NCBI RefSeq assembly: GCF_900105055.1
Contig: NZ_FNTA01000002.1
Location: 419,133-483,132, forward strand
Source: Amycolatopsis lurida
Lineage (GTDB): Bacteria > Actinomycetota > Actinomycetes > Mycobacteriales > Pseudonocardiaceae
DNA: 64,000 bases
Reading direction: 5' to 3'
In this document: positions 34,592 to 43,004 of the stretch, piece by piece
Layout of the letters: each line of letters starts with the position of its first letter
Position numbering within the stretch: the first letter of the stretch is position 1
The notes under the pieces: generated by a model
The model's database searches: none
What the model was told of the DNA's origin: nothing
The model's input: only the letters and a program-made list of their open reading frames with translations
Translations under genes and position numbers: made by a program

Positions 34592-35893
34592 TCAGCGCGT
34601 GATCTTCTTCGCGGCGTCGAGCAGTTGCGTCCAGCCCTCGTCCGCGGACTTGCCCTGTTCGACGGCCTGCAGCGCCGGGCTCGACGCGTTCTCCTGGATC
34701 TGGCCGTCACCGGGGCCCTTGTACTGCGGCTTCGCGACCTTCTTCGCCTGCTCGGCGAACAACTGGCCGATCTTGGCACCACCGAAGTAGGCGTCGGTCT
34801 CGCTCAGCAGTGCCTGGTCCTCCAGTGCCTTGACCTGGCTGGGGAAGGTGCCCTTGGCCTTGAACGCCTTGATCTGCTGCTCGGGCGCGGTGAGCCAGGC
34901 GGCGAGTTCGGCCGCCTCCTTCGGGTGCTTCGACTGCGTGGGCACGGTCAGGTACGAGCCGCCCCAGTTCCCGCCGCCACCGGGGAAGGCCGCGGTGACC
35001 GCCCATTTGCCGGCGTTCTCGGGGCCGGAGTGCTCCTCGATCACGCCGAGCATCCACGCGGGGCACACCTTCGTGGCGAAGGCGCCCTGCTTGAAACCGG
35101 AGTTCCACTCGTTGCTGAACGCGGTCAGCTTGGCCGACTGTCCTTTCGCTACGGCGCCTGTCACCTTGGTCCAAGCGTCCTTGATGCCCTGGTTCGATTC
35201 CAGCGTCGGCTTGTCGTCGTTGCCGATGTAGCCGGTGGGAAGCTGGTTGACCATGGCGTTGAAGTTCTGCGCGGCCGAGTCGAACCACGCCTTCCCGCCG
35301 GTCTTGGAGACGTACTGGTCACCGGCGGCGAAGTAACTGTCCCAGGTCGCGAACAGTGGCTTGACCGCTTCGGGGTCGGACGGCAGCCCCGCCGCTTCGA
35401 GCATGTCCTTGCGGTAGCACATGGCCAGCGGGCCGATGTCCGTCCCGTAGCCGATGACCTTGCCGTCCTTGGTCTTCGCCGCGTCGTACTTCCAGCCGAG
35501 CCAGCGGTCGGAGGACGCGTCCGCCGGGCCGATCTTGGGCAGGTCGTTGAACTTCGAGCCCTTGTCGAGGACGTTCGACAGATGCCCTTCCTCGACGGCG
35601 GTGACGTCGGCGAGGCCGGACCCCGCGGCCAGTTTCGTGATCAGATCCTGGTGGTACGGCCCGCCCTGGCCGGTCTTGCGGTGGGTGATCTCGATGTTCG
35701 GGTGCAGTCGTTCGTACTCGGGGATGAGCTCCTCGTAGCCGAACTCGGTGAACGTCGCCAGCGACAGCTCGACCTTCGCGTTCGGGTCCGACGCGGCGGG
35801 GGACCCGCCGTCGTCACCGCCGCACGCCGCCAGGCCGAACGTCGTCATCGTGATACCCAGTGCCAGCACCAGGCCGTTCCGGATGCTTCTCAC
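34592..35893 (-). CDS. cebE: Extracellular sugar-binding lipoprotein CebE
   Basis: 433 residues from a GTG. A lipoprotein signal with lipobox LAAC (cysteine 24) anchors it to the membrane. The mature part is a family 1 solute-binding protein (ELSLATFTEFGYEELIPEYE start, GYGTDIGPLAMCYRKDML hinge strand). It would capture cellobiose or cello-oligosaccharides for CebFG. A perfect CebR operator lies 37 bases upstream of the start and a second one near cebR, so expression should be induced by cellobiose. GGGA lies 9 bases before the GTG. Confidence 0.85.
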   Translation of the reverse strand: MRSIRNGLVLALGITMTTFGLAACGGDDGGSPAASDPNAKVELSLATFTEFGYEELIPEYERLHPNIEITHRKTGQGGPYHQDLITKLAAGSGLADVTAVEEGHLSNVLDKGSKFNDLPKIGPADASSDRWLGWKYDAAKTKDGKVIGYGTDIGPLAMCYRKDMLEAAGLPSDPEAVKPLFATWDSYFAAGDQYVSKTGGKAWFDSAAQNFNAMVNQLPTGYIGNDDKPTLESNQGIKDAWTKVTGAVAKGQSAKLTAFSNEWNSGFKQGAFATKVCPAWMLGVIEEHSGPENAGKWAVTAAFPGGGGNWGGSYLTVPTQSKHPKEAAELAAWLTAPEQQIKAFKAKGTFPSQVKALEDQALLSETDAYFGGAKIGQLFAEQAKKVAKPQYKGPGDGQIQENASSPALQAVEQGKSADEGWTQLLDAAKKITR

Positions 35894-35929
35894 GTCATTG
35901 TGTCCCTTGCTGATGGGGTGAGGAGAAAA

Positions 35930-35943
35930 TGGGAGCGCTCCCA
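35930..35943. promoter_or_regulatory. CebR operator, perfect palindrome
   Basis: TGGGAGCGCTCCCA, identical to the CebR box described for Streptomyces, 37 bases upstream of cebE. Confidence 0.9.
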
Positions 35944-36009
35944 GGATGCGCAGAGTCTGTCGCCCAGGTATGGCGGTGTCAAGGGCTTGTAATGAGAGTG
36001 TTTCCATCA

Positions 36010-36023
36010 GGGGAGCGCTCTCA
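36010..36023. promoter_or_regulatory. Second CebR operator, two mismatches
   Basis: GGGGAGCGCTCTCA, 12 of 14 identical to the box above, 53 bases upstream of cebR; suggests autoregulation. Confidence 0.75.
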
Positions 36024-36075
36024 GTGTCGCCGCCCGCCGAGCATTAAGCTGTCGGTGTCCGGATGGAGCTGATGA

Positions 36076-37122
36076 GTGAAGGTGGCGCGGGTGGGGCCTC
36101 GACCAGAGGAAGACGGCAGGCCGACGTTGGAGGACGTCGCCGCGTCCGCCGGGGTCAGCCGGTCGACGGCGTCCCGTGCGCTGAACGACGACGGCTACGT
36201 CAGCGCGCGCTCCCGCGAGAAGGTCCAGGCCGCGGCTCGCGAACTCGGCTATTCCCCGAACCAGGCGGCCAGGTCGCTGGTCACCAGGCGGACCGGCGCG
36301 GTCGCGGTCGTGCTGTCGGAGCCGGAGGCGCGGCTGCTCGACGACCCGTACCGCACCGCGGTCATGCGTGCGGGCTATCGCGAACTCGCCGACGTCGGCT
36401 GCCAGATGGTCTTGATCTTCAGTGACACCCGCGAGGATCTCGACCGCACGGTCCGGTTCCTGGACGGCGGGCACGTCGACGGCGTATTGGTCTTCGCGCC
36501 GCACCGGACCGATCCACTGCCCAAGGCGTTGCGGCAGCTGAGGATCCCAGTGGTGTACGGCGGGCAGGCGGCCGGGCTGAAACGCGGTGTCCACGTCGTC
36601 GACTTCGACAACGAGGGCGGCGCGAAGCTCGCGGTCGCGCATCTGGTGGAGGCGGGCCATCGCCGGATCGCCACGATCGCGGGCCCGCAGGACCAGAGCG
36701 CGGCGATCGACCGGCTCTCCGGATGGCGCAAGACCCTCCTCGACGCCGGACTCGACCCGGCGGACCTGGTGGAGGAAGGCGACTTCACCCTGACCGGCGG
36801 CGCGAAGGCGATGGCGAACCTGCTCGCGCGGCGCCCCGACCTCGACGCCGTCTTCGTGGCCAGCGACATGATGGCCCTCGGCGCGCTCCGCACTCTCCAT
36901 TCCGCCGGACGGCGGATCCCGTCGGACGTCGCCGTCGTCAGCTTCGACGACAACGCGACCCTCGCGCCGGAGATGGACCCGCCGCTGACGTCCGTCCACC
37001 AGGACCCTCGCGAGCAGGTGCGCGTGATGGTCGAGACCCTGCTCGCGGTGATGGACGACCGGGATCTCAAGCCCCGCCAGCGGATCTTGCCGGTCTCGCT
37101 CACACATCGCGCCTCCAGCTGA
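36076..37122 (+). CDS. cebR: LacI-family cellobiose repressor CebR
   Basis: 348 residues from a GTG with GGAG 7 bases upstream. The helix-turn-helix and hinge are TLEDVAASAGVSRSTASRAL and YSPNQAARSLVTRRTGAVAV; the rest is a periplasmic-binding-like ligand domain (about 70-340, VASDMMALGALRTL). It is divergent from cebE, and the region between carries two CebR boxes. It would repress cebEFG-bglC until cellobiose binds. Confidence 0.85.
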   Translation: MKVARVGPRPEEDGRPTLEDVAASAGVSRSTASRALNDDGYVSARSREKVQAAARELGYSPNQAARSLVTRRTGAVAVVLSEPEARLLDDPYRTAVMRAGYRELADVGCQMVLIFSDTREDLDRTVRFLDGGHVDGVLVFAPHRTDPLPKALRQLRIPVVYGGQAAGLKRGVHVVDFDNEGGAKLAVAHLVEAGHRRIATIAGPQDQSAAIDRLSGWRKTLLDAGLDPADLVEEGDFTLTGGAKAMANLLARRPDLDAVFVASDMMALGALRTLHSAGRRIPSDVAVVSFDDNATLAPEMDPPLTSVHQDPREQVRVMVETLLAVMDDRDLKPRQRILPVSLTHRASS

Positions 37123-37172
37123 CCCTGGGCTCCGTGACCCGACTGTGACTCGGGGAGCGCTTGACCAGGCTC

Positions 37173-37188
37173 GTGTTATCGCTAACAC
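37173..37188. promoter_or_regulatory. Operator of the arabinose LacI regulator, autoregulatory site
   Basis: GTGTTATCGCTAACAC, palindromic at 14 of 16 positions. It overlaps the -10 of a TTGACC (37161) promoter, 43 bases before the regulator start. Confidence 0.75.
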
Positions 37189-37230
37189 TTGCGGCACTCG
37201 TCACACGGTACCGGGATTGGGAGACAGGCG

Positions 37231-38244
37231 ATGGCGCGCGAAACCACCGAGAGCAAGCAGGCCAGTCTCACCGACGTGGCCGCGCTCGCGGGTGTCTCGC
37301 ATATGACGGTCTCGCGGGTCATCAACGGCACCGGACCGGTCCGCGCCGAGACGCGTGTCCGCGTCAACGCCGCCATCGAGCAACTGGACTATCGGCCGAA
37401 CTCGGTCGCCCGCGCGCTGGTCACCGGCCGTTCGGGCACACTCGGCGTGGTCGCGCTGGAGGCCAACCTCTACGGTCCGGCCAGCACCTTGAGCGGGATC
37501 GAGCACGCCGCCCGCGAAGCCGGCTACGCGACGACCATAACCAGCATCAGCCGTCCGGGCCGGTCGTCCATCGCGGACGCGGTGGAGCGCCTGCGCCGCC
37601 AGGCCGTCGAGGGCATCGTCGTGATCGCACCGCATGTCACCGCCGCACGCGCGCTGGAGGCGGCGCCCAGCGACGTGCCGCTCGTCGCGGTCGGCGGCGG
37701 GGAGAAGGCGCCGGTCCCGGTGATCACGGTCGACCAGTACGACGGCGCGCGGCGCGCCACCGAGCACCTCCTCGGCCTCGGTCACGAGACCGTCTGGCAC
37801 GTGGCCGGACCCGAAGACTGGCTGGAGGCGCTCGACCGCGAACGTGGCTGGCGCGAGACCCTGCAGCGGCACGGCGCACGGATCCCGCCCGTCATCCGCG
37901 GTGACTGGAGCGCGCGTTCCGGGTACGCGGCGGGGCGATCCCTCGTCGGCGAACGGGGACTGGGCGCGGTGTTCGTGGCGAACGACCAGATGGCCCTCGG
38001 TTTTCTCCGTGCCTGCACCGAAGCGGGGGTGAACGTGCCAGGCGAGATGCGGATCGTCGGCTTCGACGACGTTCCCGAGGCGGCGTACTACACGCCGCCG
38101 CTGACGACGGTGCGCCAGGACTTCGTCGAAGTCGGCAGGCGCACGTTCGACCTGCTCCGCCGCCGGATGAACGGCGGTGAGGAACGAGATCGCGACCTGG
38201 TGGTCCCCGAACTGATCGTGCGGGAGAGCACCGGTCTTTCGTAG
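37231..38244 (+). CDS. LacI-family regulator of the arabinose genes
   Basis: 337 residues; GGGAG precedes the ATG by 8 bases. Helix-turn-helix SLTDVAALAGVSHMTVSRVI, hinge RPNSVARALVTGRSGTLGVV, and a ligand-binding domain (about 70-330, FVANDQMALGFLRACTEAGV). The operator type found in its own promoter recurs before the first transporter and before araB, so it very likely represses both and senses L-arabinose or a related sugar. It is functionally comparable to LacI-type AraR proteins of other actinobacteria, though not demonstrated here. It follows cebR on the same strand, but has its own promoter. Confidence 0.85.
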   Translation: MARETTESKQASLTDVAALAGVSHMTVSRVINGTGPVRAETRVRVNAAIEQLDYRPNSVARALVTGRSGTLGVVALEANLYGPASTLSGIEHAAREAGYATTITSISRPGRSSIADAVERLRRQAVEGIVVIAPHVTAARALEAAPSDVPLVAVGGGEKAPVPVITVDQYDGARRATEHLLGLGHETVWHVAGPEDWLEALDRERGWRETLQRHGARIPPVIRGDWSARSGYAAGRSLVGERGLGAVFVANDQMALGFLRACTEAGVNVPGEMRIVGFDDVPEAAYYTPPLTTVRQDFVEVGRRTFDLLRRRMNGGEERDRDLVVPELIVRESTGLS

Positions 38245-38276
38245 CACCGGAAGCCGTTTCCAGGCTCAAGGTACGA

Positions 38277-38292
38277 GTGTTAACGCTAACTC
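38277..38292. promoter_or_regulatory. Operator of the arabinose LacI regulator, transporter 1 promoter
   Basis: GTGTTAACGCTAACTC, 30 bases before the binding-protein start; matches the autoregulatory site at 14 of 16 positions. Confidence 0.75.
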
Positions 38293-38321
38293 AACTGATC
38301 AGTGCGGATCTAGGAGTCGAT

Positions 38322-39293
38322 GTGGCAAGAAAACCGTGGACGGCGATCGTGGCCGGAGTGGCCGGGCTGCTCCTGCTCTCCGCGTGCGGCGGTGGCGGCG
38401 GGACAGGTGGCGGCGGCGCCCTCACCCTCGGCTTCGCCCAGGTGGGCGCGGAAAGCGGCTGGCGCACGGCGAACACGAAGTCGATCCAGGAGTCCGCGAA
38501 GGCGGCCGGGATCGAGCTGAAGTTCTCCGACGCGCAGCAGAAGCAGGAGAACCAGATCGCCGCGATCCGGTCCTACATCCAGCAGAAGGTGAAGGTGATC
38601 GCCTTCTCGCCGGTCGTGGAATCCGGCTGGGACACCGTGCTCAAGGAGGCGAAGACGGCGAACATCCCGGTGATCCTGACCGACCGGGCCGTCGACTCGC
38701 CGGACAAGTCGCTGTACAAGACCTTCCTGGGTTCGGATTTCGTCGCCGAGGGCAAGAAGGCGGGCGAGTGGCTGGCCAAGGAGTTCGGCTCCGCGGCGGG
38801 CGACGTCAGCATCGTGGAACTGCAGGGCACCACCGGTTCGGCGCCGGCGAACGACCGCAAGAAGGGCTTCGCCGACGTCATCTCGTCGAACCCGAAGCTC
38901 AAGGTCGTCGCTTCGCAGACCGGTGAGTTCACCCGGGCCAAGGGCAAGGAGGTCATGGAGGCATTCCTGAAGTCCCAGCCCAAGATCGACGTGCTGTACG
39001 CGCACAACGACGACATGGCCCTCGGCGCCATCGAAGCGATCGAGGCGGCCGGGAAGGTCCCCGGGAAGGACATCAAGATCGTCTCGGTCGACGGCGTCCG
39101 CGACGCCCTGCAGGCACTGGCCGACGGCAAGATCAATCACGTCGTCGAATGCAACCCGCTGCTCGGCCCGCAGCTGATGGATCTGGTGAAGAAGGTCGCC
39201 GCCGGCGAGCAGGTGCCGCCGCGCATCGAGACCACCGAGACCGAATTCGACCAGGCCGCCGCGAAGGCCGCGCTGCCGCAACGCCAGTACTGA
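38322..39293 (+). CDS. ytfQ: YtfQ-like furanose-binding lipoprotein
   Basis: 323 residues from a GTG with AGGAG 6 bases upstream. Lipobox LLSAC near residue 22. The mature protein closely follows E. coli YtfQ: LGFAQVGAESGWRTANTKS, QQKQENQIAAIRSYIQQKV, VELQGTTGSAPANDRKKGF and YAHNDDMALGAIEAIEAAG. YtfQ binds galactofuranose; in this locus arabinofuranose or arabinose is at least as likely (inference from the neighbours). First gene of a four-gene importer with ATPase and two permeases, under the arabinose operator. Confidence 0.85.
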   Translation: MARKPWTAIVAGVAGLLLLSACGGGGGTGGGGALTLGFAQVGAESGWRTANTKSIQESAKAAGIELKFSDAQQKQENQIAAIRSYIQQKVKVIAFSPVVESGWDTVLKEAKTANIPVILTDRAVDSPDKSLYKTFLGSDFVAEGKKAGEWLAKEFGSAAGDVSIVELQGTTGSAPANDRKKGFADVISSNPKLKVVASQTGEFTRAKGKEVMEAFLKSQPKIDVLYAHNDDMALGAIEAIEAAGKVPGKDIKIVSVDGVRDALQALADGKINHVVECNPLLGPQLMDLVKKVAAGEQVPPRIETTETEFDQAAAKAALPQRQY

Positions 39294-39297
39294 GCCG

Positions 39298-40818
39298 ATG
39301 ACAGAACCCCTCGCGATGCTGCGGATGAGCCACATCCGGAAGGAATTCCCCGGCGTGGTCGCCCTCGACGACGTCTCCTTCCGGATGTTCCCCGGTGAAG
39401 TGCACGCCCTGATGGGTGAGAACGGTGCCGGCAAGTCCACCCTGATCAAGGTGCTCACCGGCGTTTACGGGGTGGACGCGGGCACGATCGAACTCGACGG
39501 CTCCCCGGTCGCGTTCAGCGGCCCGGGAGAGGCACAGCGCTCCGGCGTGAGCACCGTCTACCAGGAAGTGAACCTCTGCCCGAACCTGTCGGTGGCGGAG
39601 AACATCTGCCTCGGCAAGGAGCCGCGACGGCGCGGCCGCATCGACTGGCGTGAGACGCGCCGCCGGGCGGCCGCGCTGCTGGCCAGGCTGGACGTCGAGG
39701 TGGACGTTTCGGCCGAGCTGAGCAGCTGCTCGATCGCGGTGCAGCAACTGGTCGCGATCGCCAGGGCGCTCGACGTCGACGCGCGTGTCCTCGTGCTCGA
39801 CGAACCGACGTCCAGTTTGGACGCCGGCGAGGTCGAGCAGCTGCTGAACGTGGTGCGGTCGCTGCGGGATCAGGGGATGGCGATCCTGTTCGTCTCCCAT
39901 TTCATCGAGCAGGTCTTCGCCGTCGCGGACCGGATGACGGTGCTGCGCAACGGGAAGCTGATCGGCGAGTACCGCACCGAGGAGATCACCCCGGTCGACC
40001 TGGTCACCAGGATGATCGGCAAGGAACTCGAAGCACTCGAAGACATCGAGGACGCGGGCCACAGCCGGTCCGACCTCGCCGGAGCGCCGGTGTTCCTCGA
40101 AGCGGGCGACGTCGGCCGCAAGGGCGGCGTCGCGCCGTTCTCGCTCGACATCCGGGCGGGCGAGGTCGTCGGCCTCGCCGGGCTGCTCGGTTCCGGCCGT
40201 ACCGAACTGGCGCGGCTGCTGTTCGGCGCCGATCACGCGGACAGCGGTTCCGTGCGGATCGACGGCGAGCGGGTGTCGCTGAAGACGCCGCGGACCGGGC
40301 TCGACCACCGCATCGCGTTCTGTTCGGAGAACCGCAAGACCGAAGGCCTCGTCGAGGAACTCACCGTGCGGGAGAACATCGTGCTGGCGTTGCAGGCCTC
40401 GCGGGGCTGGGCGCGGCCGATCCCGCGGCGGCGGCAGGACGAGATCGCCGAGCGTTACATCGAGATGCTCGACATCCGGCCCGCCAACGCGGAAGCGAAG
40501 GTCGGTGACCTGAGCGGCGGCAACCAGCAGAAGGTGCTGCTCGCGAGGTGGCTGATCACCGAACCGCGCTTGCTGATCCTCGATGAGCCGACGCGCGGCA
40601 TCGACATCGGCGCCAAGACGGAGATCCAGCGGCTGGTCGCCCGGCTCTCGCGTGAGGGGATGGCCGTCGTGTTCATCTCCGCCGAACTCGAGGAGGTGCT
40701 GCGGTTGAGTCACCGGGTCGTCGTGCTGCGCGACCGCGCGGTGGTCGCCGTACTGGACAACGAATCGCTGACCGCGGACCGCGTCATGGCGACGATGGCC
40801 GAAGGAGTCGCACGATGA
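39298..40818 (+). CDS. ytfR: Sugar ABC importer ATPase (YtfR-like, double cassette)
   Basis: 506 residues, two fused cassettes as in the CUT2 class. Cassette 1: [15 protein letters not shown] and VLVLDEPTSSLDAGE; cassette 2 has the degenerate nucleotide loop GLLGSGRTELARLLFGADHA, signature LSGGNQQKV and [14 protein letters not shown]. It powers uptake through the two permeases downstream. It starts 4 bases after the ytfQ-like stop and overlaps the next gene by 4 bases. Confidence 0.9.
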   Translation: MTEPLAMLRMSHIRKEFPGVVALDDVSFRMFPGEVHALMGENGAGKSTLIKVLTGVYGVDAGTIELDGSPVAFSGPGEAQRSGVSTVYQEVNLCPNLSVAENICLGKEPRRRGRIDWRETRRRAAALLARLDVEVDVSAELSSCSIAVQQLVAIARALDVDARVLVLDEPTSSLDAGEVEQLLNVVRSLRDQGMAILFVSHFIEQVFAVADRMTVLRNGKLIGEYRTEEITPVDLVTRMIGKELEALEDIEDAGHSRSDLAGAPVFLEAGDVGRKGGVAPFSLDIRAGEVVGLAGLLGSGRTELARLLFGADHADSGSVRIDGERVSLKTPRTGLDHRIAFCSENRKTEGLVEELTVRENIVLALQASRGWARPIPRRRQDEIAERYIEMLDIRPANAEAKVGDLSGGNQQKVLLARWLITEPRLLILDEPTRGIDIGAKTEIQRLVARLSREGMAVVFISAELEEVLRLSHRVVVLRDRAVVAVLDNESLTADRVMATMAEGVAR

Positions 40819-41852
40819 CCAAGCATCGTCTGTTCTGGCCCGTCGTCGCGCTGCTGGCGCTGCTGCTCGGCGACCTCATCGTCCATCCGGCGTTCTTCGC
40901 GATCGAATTCCGCGACGGGCATCTCTACGGGAACCTGATCGACATCCTGAAGAACGGCGCCCCGCTGATCCTCATCGCGATCGGCATGACCCTGGTGGTG
41001 GCGACGCGGGGGATCGACCTTTCCGTCGGCGCGGTGGTCGCGATCAGCGGCGCGCTCGCCTGCCTGCACATCAGCGGACTCGGTGATCAGAACAGCCTCG
41101 GCGGCACGCTCGCCGCGGTCGGGATGGCGCTGGGGCTGGCCCTCGCCCTCGGGGTGTGGAACGGCTGGCTCGTGGCGGTCCTGGGCATCCAGCCGATCAT
41201 CGCGACACTGATCCTGATGGTCGCGGGCCGCGGTATCGCCCAGCTGATCACCGGCGGCCAGATCATCACCGTCAATTCGCATCCCTACGAATGGATCGGC
41301 AGCGGGTTCACCTTCGGCCTGCCCAGCGCGATCCTCATCGCGCTCGCGGTGTTCGCCATCGCCGCGGTGCTGGTCCGCCGGTCGGCGCTGGGGCTGCTGG
41401 TCGAATCGGTGGGCGGCAACCCGGAGGCGGGCAGGCTCGCCGGGCTCCGGTCGGCCCGGCTGATCTGGCTCACCTACGTCTTCTGTGCGCTCTGCGCCGG
41501 CATCGCCGGACTGATGATCAGCGCGAACGTGCACAGCGCCGACGGCAACAACGCCGGACAGTTCATCGAACTCGACGCGATCCTCGCCGTCGTCATCGGC
41601 GGGACCCTGCTGACCGGTGGCCGGTTCTCGCTCACCGGTTCGGTCATCGGCGCGCTGCTCATCCAGACGTTGACGACGACCGTGTACGCGCTCGGCATCG
41701 CGCCGCAGGCGATCATGCTGTTCAAGGCCGTGGTCGTGCTGGCGGTCTGCCTGCTGCAGTCGCCGGTGTTCCGCAAGAAGCTCGCGAGGCGGCGGAAAGC
41801 GGTCCCGCCGCCTGCCGCCGTCGTGCCGGAGAAGGTGGAGGCCGGGGTATGA
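40815..41852 (+). CDS. ytfT: Sugar ABC importer permease (YtfT-like)
   Basis: 345 residues, about eight to ten membrane helices of the RbsC/BPD_transp_2 type; RGIDLSVGAVVAISGALACL and QFIELDAILAVVIGGTLLTG are the conserved segments. ATGA overlap with the ATPase gene and another with the second permease gene shows tight co-translation. Two different permeases per transporter is characteristic of the YtfQRT-YjfF system. Confidence 0.85.
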   Translation: MTKHRLFWPVVALLALLLGDLIVHPAFFAIEFRDGHLYGNLIDILKNGAPLILIAIGMTLVVATRGIDLSVGAVVAISGALACLHISGLGDQNSLGGTLAAVGMALGLALALGVWNGWLVAVLGIQPIIATLILMVAGRGIAQLITGGQIITVNSHPYEWIGSGFTFGLPSAILIALAVFAIAAVLVRRSALGLLVESVGGNPEAGRLAGLRSARLIWLTYVFCALCAGIAGLMISANVHSADGNNAGQFIELDAILAVVIGGTLLTGGRFSLTGSVIGALLIQTLTTTVYALGIAPQAIMLFKAVVVLAVCLLQSPVFRKKLARRRKAVPPPAAVVPEKVEAGV

Positions 41853-42832
41853 CGACACTCGACCGCGTCAAGGGCTATCGGCCGCGGCAGCGGCATCTGC
41901 CGATCCTCGCGACGATGGCGATGCTCGTCGGCGCGTACATCTACGGCGCTTCGAGCTACACGGCGTTCGGCTCCGGGCAGGTCGTGCTCGACCTGTTCAT
42001 CAACAACGCCTTCCTGCTGGTGGTCGCCGTCGGGATGACGTTCGTGATCCTCACCGGTGGGATCGACCTGTCGGTCGGCTCGGTGGTCGCACTGTCCACA
42101 GTGGTCTCCGCCGACCTGCTGCAGAACCAGGGCTGGCCGGTTTTCGCGGTGATCCCCGCGGTACTGGCGATCGGCGCGGCGCTGGGCTTCGGGATGGGCG
42201 TGCTGATCCAGGTCTTCGAGATCCAGCCGTTCATCGCGACGCTCATCGGGATGTTCTTCGCCAGGGGGCTCTGCTACACGATCAGCACCCAGGCGTACTC
42301 GATCGACGATCCGACGGTCGCGAGCCTCGCGCAGACGCAGATCCCGCTCGGTGGTGAGCTGCACATCTCGATCGGCGTGGTCGTCGCGCTGGTCGTGGTC
42401 GCCGTCGCCGCGTACGTCCTGTACGGAACGCGGTTCGGCCGGACGGTCTACGCGATCGGCGGGAACCCGAAGTCCGCGCTGCTGATGGGCTTGAACGTCG
42501 GCCGCACGCGGATTTCGGTCTACACGCTCAGCGGGTTCTGCTCGGCGCTCGGCGGCCTGCTACTGGTGCTGTACAAGTCCTCCGGCGATCCGCTCAACGG
42601 CGTCGGGCTGGAACTGACCGCGATCGCGGCCGTCGTCATCGGCGGCACGTTGCTCACCGGCGGTTCCGGCTACGTCCTCGGGACGGTGCTCGGGATCATG
42701 GTGCTGGGCATCATCCAGACCCTGATCACCTTCGACGGCACGCTGAACTCGTGGTGGACCTCGATCATCACCGGTGCGCTGCTGTTCGCCTTCATCGTCC
42801 TCCAACGCCTCGTCGGCAGACGGACCACGTAA
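41849..42832 (+). CDS. yjfF: Sugar ABC importer permease (YjfF-like)
   Basis: 327 residues with the same BPD_transp_2 fold (GGIDLSVGSVVALSTVVSAD, GLELTAIAAVVIGGTLLTGG), the second membrane subunit of the transporter. GGAGG precedes the ATG, which overlaps the previous stop. Its stop codon TAA is part of the first unit of the 21-bp palindromic repeat array that follows. Confidence 0.85.
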   Translation: MTTLDRVKGYRPRQRHLPILATMAMLVGAYIYGASSYTAFGSGQVVLDLFINNAFLLVVAVGMTFVILTGGIDLSVGSVVALSTVVSADLLQNQGWPVFAVIPAVLAIGAALGFGMGVLIQVFEIQPFIATLIGMFFARGLCYTISTQAYSIDDPTVASLAQTQIPLGGELHISIGVVVALVVVAVAAYVLYGTRFGRTVYAIGGNPKSALLMGLNVGRTRISVYTLSGFCSALGGLLLVLYKSSGDPLNGVGLELTAIAAVVIGGTLLTGGSGYVLGTVLGIMVLGIIQTLITFDGTLNSWWTSIITGALLFAFIVLQRLVGRRTT

Positions 42833-42960
42833 CTCGCGTGATTGGAGCCGTAACTCGCGTGATCGGAGCCGGATCGCCTTCAAACACGTGAGTTACGCCT
42901 TCAAACACGTGAGTTACGGCTCCAAACACGCATGATGCGGCTTCAAGCACGCGTGATCGT
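42829..42960. repeat. 21-bp-period palindromic intergenic repeat, locus 2
   Basis: GTAACTCGCGTGAT at 42829 and 42850; inverted AACACGTGAGTTACG at 42883 and 42904; degenerate units at 42925 and 42946 ending GCACGCGTGATCG. Spacing within each set is 21 bases. The core CGCGTGAT is the same as in locus 1 (9432-9580). Confidence 0.8.
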
Positions 42961-42976
42961 GGTTTTCGGCCAGAAA

Positions 42977-42990
42977 TGTGAACGCTAACA
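42977..42990. promoter_or_regulatory. Operator of the arabinose LacI regulator, araB promoter
   Basis: TGTGAACGCTAACA, the inner 14 bases of the operator with few changes, 14 bases before the araB GTG. Binding here would block transcription or early elongation of araBDA. Confidence 0.7.
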
Positions 42991-43004
42991 ATGCGGGAGA
43001 AGAA

